This document shows positions 7,270 through 7,881 of a stretch of 7,881 nt of DNA, piece after piece (the stretch's first letter is position 1; each line of letters starts with the position of its first letter). This stretch comes from Gammaproteobacteria bacterium UBA4475. GTDB lineage: Bacteria; Pseudomonadota; Gammaproteobacteria; Pseudomonadales; Azotimanducaceae. The notes below the pieces were generated by a model that saw nothing but the letters and a program-made list of their open reading frames with translations, was not told the DNA's origin and searched no databases. Both the position numbers and the translations under genes were made by a program. The DNA lies in assembly GCA_002389265.1 (NCBI GenBank), contig DGOD01000075.1, positions 1 through 7,881 of the forward strand. Reading direction: 5' to 3'.

Positions 7270-7404
7270 AAGTAGATGGTCGTCATATTGTATGACATCA
7301 AAATCAGGAAGTATTTCCCTGATTTTCGTCGTTGCCATGAAGTTCCAGTGGAGTGGAGCTGATTCTCGTGATTGGTCAGAAATTGCCGCGGCGATAGCGT
7401 TCAT
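7267..7404 (-). CDS. Small ORF upstream of pdsR, 45 aa, function unknown
   Basis: A complete minus-strand frame, ATG 7402-7404 to TAA 7267-7269, encodes 45 residues: MNAIAAAISDQSRESAPLHW, then a second half reading NFMATTKIREILPDFDV and ending IQYDDHLL. The ribosome binding site is strong, TGGAGA at 7409-7414 with GGAG five bases from the ATG. The stop is fused to the pdsR Shine-Dalgarno with a 9-base gap to its ATG, as in tightly packed operons. There is no signal peptide, membrane helix or cysteine; the C-terminal half is acidic and hydrophobic. I do not recognise the family. It could be a small partner of the PdsRS system, a leader peptide controlling pdsR translation, or a chance frame in a 5' leader. 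Two inverted repeats (7282-7296, 7300-7326) lie inside it. Confidence 0.5.
   Translation of the reverse strand: MNAIAAAISDQSRESAPLHWNFMATTKIREILPDFDVIQYDDHLL
7282..7296. repeat. Inverted repeat GTCATA-TTG-TATGAC
   Basis: A perfect 6-bp inverted repeat with a 3-base loop, 25 to 39 bases upstream of the pdsR ATG and inside the small ORF. It could form a small hairpin in the leader or be a protein site; it could also be chance. Confidence 0.35.
7300..7326. repeat. Inverted repeat AAAATCAGG-N9-CCTGATTTT
   Basis: Perfect 9-bp arms at 7300-7308 and 7318-7326 around a 9-base spacer, adjacent to the smaller repeat at 7282-7296. AT-rich arms and the lack of a following T tract make an intrinsic terminator unlikely. 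A dyad operator for pdsR or an RNA leader hairpin are possible. Confidence 0.45.
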
Positions 7405-7409
7405 GGTTT

Positions 7410-7413
7410 CTCC
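7410..7413 (-). promoter_or_regulatory. Ribosome binding site of the 45-aa small ORF
   Basis: GGAG within ATGGAGAAACC, five bases upstream of ATG 7404. This is the best Shine-Dalgarno in the window and the main support for translation of the small ORF. Confidence 0.55.
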
Positions 7414-7508
7414 ATGATATTCGGCCGGTCTTTCACTTTTTCTTCCGCAGTACTAGGTCCCTTTTATGTTTGAATAGGCTTCGCAAGGCGAAAACACTAG
7501 CTGCTATC

Positions 7509-7528
7509 AACTAACCATAACTAGTCAT
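7509..7528. promoter_or_regulatory. Tandem 10-bp direct repeats, candidate response-regulator site
   Basis: AACTAACCAT (7509-7518) is followed immediately by AACTAGTCAT (7519-7528); 8 of 10 positions are identical. OmpR-family regulators typically bind two direct half-sites one helical turn apart. This pair lies between the divergent pdsRS operon and the plus-strand small gene, directly upstream of a TACAAT -10 candidate. Assignment to PdsR is inference. Confidence 0.4.
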
Positions 7529-7534
7529 TACAAT
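7529..7534 (+). promoter_or_regulatory. Candidate -10 element for the plus-strand small gene
   Basis: TACAAT matches TATAAT at 5 of 6 positions and lies 20 bases before ATG 7555. No good -35 is visible 17 bases upstream. The tandem repeats occupy that space, which would fit an activator-dependent promoter. No clear promoter for the minus-strand operon was found in 7405-7554. Confidence 0.35.
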
Positions 7535-7554
7535 GTGAGAAGACGAGACATACT

Positions 7555-7761
7555 ATGAAAATATTTATTCCCATGTCAGATCGAATCGTCGATGAAAAAG
7601 GTGAGCTGTCAGCTGATTTGGTGCCTTTCAACCCGGATTTCCTGTCCTGTGATGGCATACCCGCCCGTAGTCGTCCCAGTAACTGGATCAACGATTCTGA
7701 CTATGCGTCAGCCTGTCGTCGGTTGTTCGGCCAGCAGCCTCAAGAAATGTCGTTGGCTTGA
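7555..7761 (+). CDS. Conserved-looking small protein, 68 aa, function unknown
   Basis: The only plus-strand gene called. It encodes 68 residues beginning MKIFIPMSDRIVDEKGELSA, followed by DLVPFNPDFLS, a middle with CDGIPARSRPSNW, and a C-terminal ACRRLFGQQPQEMSLA. It is polar, with two cysteines, no signal peptide and no membrane helix, so it is probably cytoplasmic. Codon choice resembles the neighbouring genes and the amino-acid make-up is that of a real protein. The N-terminal pattern (hydrophobic strand, Pro, Ser-Asp, then LVPF) looks like a small conserved proteobacterial family, but I cannot name it. The Shine-Dalgarno is weak (GAGA about six bases before the ATG). It is divergent from the PdsRS operon and shares its upstream region, so joint regulation is plausible but unproven. 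Confidence 0.65.
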   Translation: MKIFIPMSDRIVDEKGELSADLVPFNPDFLSCDGIPARSRPSNWINDSDYASACRRLFGQQPQEMSLA

Positions 7762-7783
7762 ACTCTGAAAATGTAGGCTAAGG

Positions 7784-7807
7784 CGCGTAATTCGCGTAAT
7801 TGTAATT
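7784..7807. repeat. Short tandem repeat CGCGTAATT x2 plus partial third copy
   Basis: CGCGTAATT occurs twice head to tail (7784-7801) and is followed by GTAATT (7802-7807). It lies 22 bases after the stop of the 68-aa gene. The rest of 7762-7881 is AT-rich and holds ATCAA-GCT-TTGAT (a 5-bp hairpin) but no gene, and no clear terminator before the window ends. Confidence 0.45.
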
Positions 7808-7881
7808 CGAGCAATTAAAGGTGCAACCTTTGATCAAGCTTTGATTGAAGCCACAGTAAAATACCCAAACAAAAAAGCACA

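Noticed and set aside
7300..7326. Rho-independent terminator upstream of pdsR
   Set aside because: The stem has only four G/C pairs in nine, and the bases after it on the minus strand (GATGTCATAC) are not a T tract; it also lies within an open reading frame.
7318..7346. SigmaE-like promoter (GGAACTT-N17-TCAGG, minus strand) for pdsR
   Set aside because: The -35 matches well, but the -10 and spacer are off the usual pattern and a single match could be chance; kept only as an alternative explanation for the region.
7818..7850. Integron-type recombination site near the window end
   Set aside because: The TTTGAT repeats and small dyad lack the paired core sites and the extended imperfect stem of an attC site.

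Overview
The window looks like a chromosomal stretch from a free-living, probably marine, gammaproteobacterium. The basis is the close match (from memory) of its AhcY to Pseudomonas-type S-adenosylhomocysteine hydrolase, a TesB thioesterase of E. coli type, and a two-component pair resembling the proteobacterial dedicated sortase system (PdsR/PdsS), which is known mostly from marine proteobacteria. No mobile element, tRNA, rRNA or CRISPR array is visible. All genes but one are on the minus strand.

Layout, left to right. (1) 1-495, minus: N-terminal 165 residues of a MoxR/CoxD-like AAA+ ATPase, cut by the window edge and starting at GTG. (2) 496-774: non-coding, with a candidate promoter for that ATPase. 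(3) 775-1641, minus: tesB, acyl-CoA thioesterase II. (4) 1642-1775: hairpin-rich gap. (5) 1776-3143, minus: ahcY. (6) 3140-4165, minus: an ArsR-type HTH fused to a SAM-dependent methyltransferase fold, overlapping ahcY by 4 bp; best explained as SahR, the SAH-responsive regulator of the methyl cycle. (7) 4166-4355: regulatory gap with two matching inverted repeats that bracket a sigma70-like promoter. (8) 4356-6524 and 6559-7257, minus: sensor kinase pdsS and response regulator pdsR. (9) 7267-7404, minus: a previously uncalled 45-codon ORF with a strong ribosome binding site, running straight into pdsR. (10) 7405-7554: divergent promoter region with two tandem 10-bp direct repeats. (11) 7555-7761, plus: a 68-residue protein of unknown function. 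(12) 7762-7881: non-coding AT-rich end with short repeats.

How the genes work together. sahR-ahcY reads as a self-contained SAH homeostasis operon: the regulator probably senses SAH or SAM through its methyltransferase fold, binds the two operators around its own promoter, and so controls hydrolysis of SAH. tesB may be read through from it or expressed separately. The 45-aa ORF, pdsR and pdsS form a second operon. The sortase, its LPXTG-like target and PdsO, which normally accompany PdsRS, are not in the window. The tandem repeats between pdsRS and the divergent small gene are candidate PdsR binding sites. The most interesting points are the paired operators at 4173-4246, the 45-aa ORF, and the divergent small gene beside a sortase-type two-component system.
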